Shown piece by piece: positions 63,953 through 64,000 of a DNA stretch of 64,000 nt. Position numbers and translations under genes: made by a program. This DNA comes from Siphonodentalium dalli (Eukaryota; Mollusca; Scaphopoda; Gadilida; Siphonodentaliidae): the NCBI GenBank assembly GCA_032622095.1, contig CP136065.1:208980151-209044150 (forward strand). The letters run 5' to 3'. Under the pieces are notes generated by a model, which made no database searches, was not told the DNA's origin, and was given only the letters and a program-made list of their open reading frames with translations. Each line of letters starts with the position of its first letter. Within the stretch, counting starts at the first letter, position 1.

Positions 63953-64000
63953 CTTAAAGGGGTACTGTACCCCAATTTCAATAAATTCCCGGTGACAATA
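63953..64000. mobile_element. Left end of a TTAA element with AGGGGTACTGTAC, cut by window end
   Basis: TTAAAGGGGTACTGTACCCC and TTCAATAAATTCCCGGT match 34902 onward. It begins about 10 bases after the donor of the 63827 exon. Confidence 0.7.

Overview
This is a window of a large-intron animal nuclear genome, most likely a marine invertebrate. A lophotrochozoan such as a mollusc would fit the repeat style, but the sequence alone does not settle the phylum. Coding sequence is sparse, introns follow GT-AG, and most of the window is stacked transposon debris: short terminal-inverted-repeat elements (MITEs), foldback elements, LINE 3' ends and minisatellites.

Region 1 (about 2.3-37.7 kb, + strand) is one gene. 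Eighteen exons join in perfect reading phase into 707 residues of an OCA2/P-protein ortholog, a 12-helix member of the ion transporter (IT) superfamily. Both pseudo-symmetric substrate hairpins are intact (FLDNVTT with [12 protein letters not shown], and SFIDNIPYT with [13 protein letters not shown]), and the stop codon is present. The first exon or exons, encoding the cytoplasmic N-terminus, were not found and probably lie before the window. Introns run from 162 bases to 7.4 kb and are filled with repeats.

Region 2 (about 37.7-62.6 kb) holds no gene I can recognise. It is a mosaic of TTAA-flanked MITEs, hAT-like elements, a 758-bp foldback element, a 39-bp minisatellite of about 2 kb, LINE tails and 170-190 bp tandem repeats.

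Region 3 (62.6-64 kb) carries the probable first coding exon of another + strand gene (63827-63942). It starts with an N-terminal membrane anchor or signal sequence and runs off the window.

The main discoveries are structural. (1) A palindromic module of about 70 bp is shared by several otherwise different TTAA-flanked MITE families, with matched changes in its two arms. (2) Four elements with G-run ends each carry an exact 7-bp target duplication. (3) Insertions can be read against empty sites, including a 1.7-kb TTA-flanked element and a TTAA MITE. (4) A 39-bp minisatellite arose from a motif inside a hAT-like element and is open in several frames on both strands without looking like a gene. 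(5) Near-identical MITE copies lie in opposite orientation inside the OCA2 gene.
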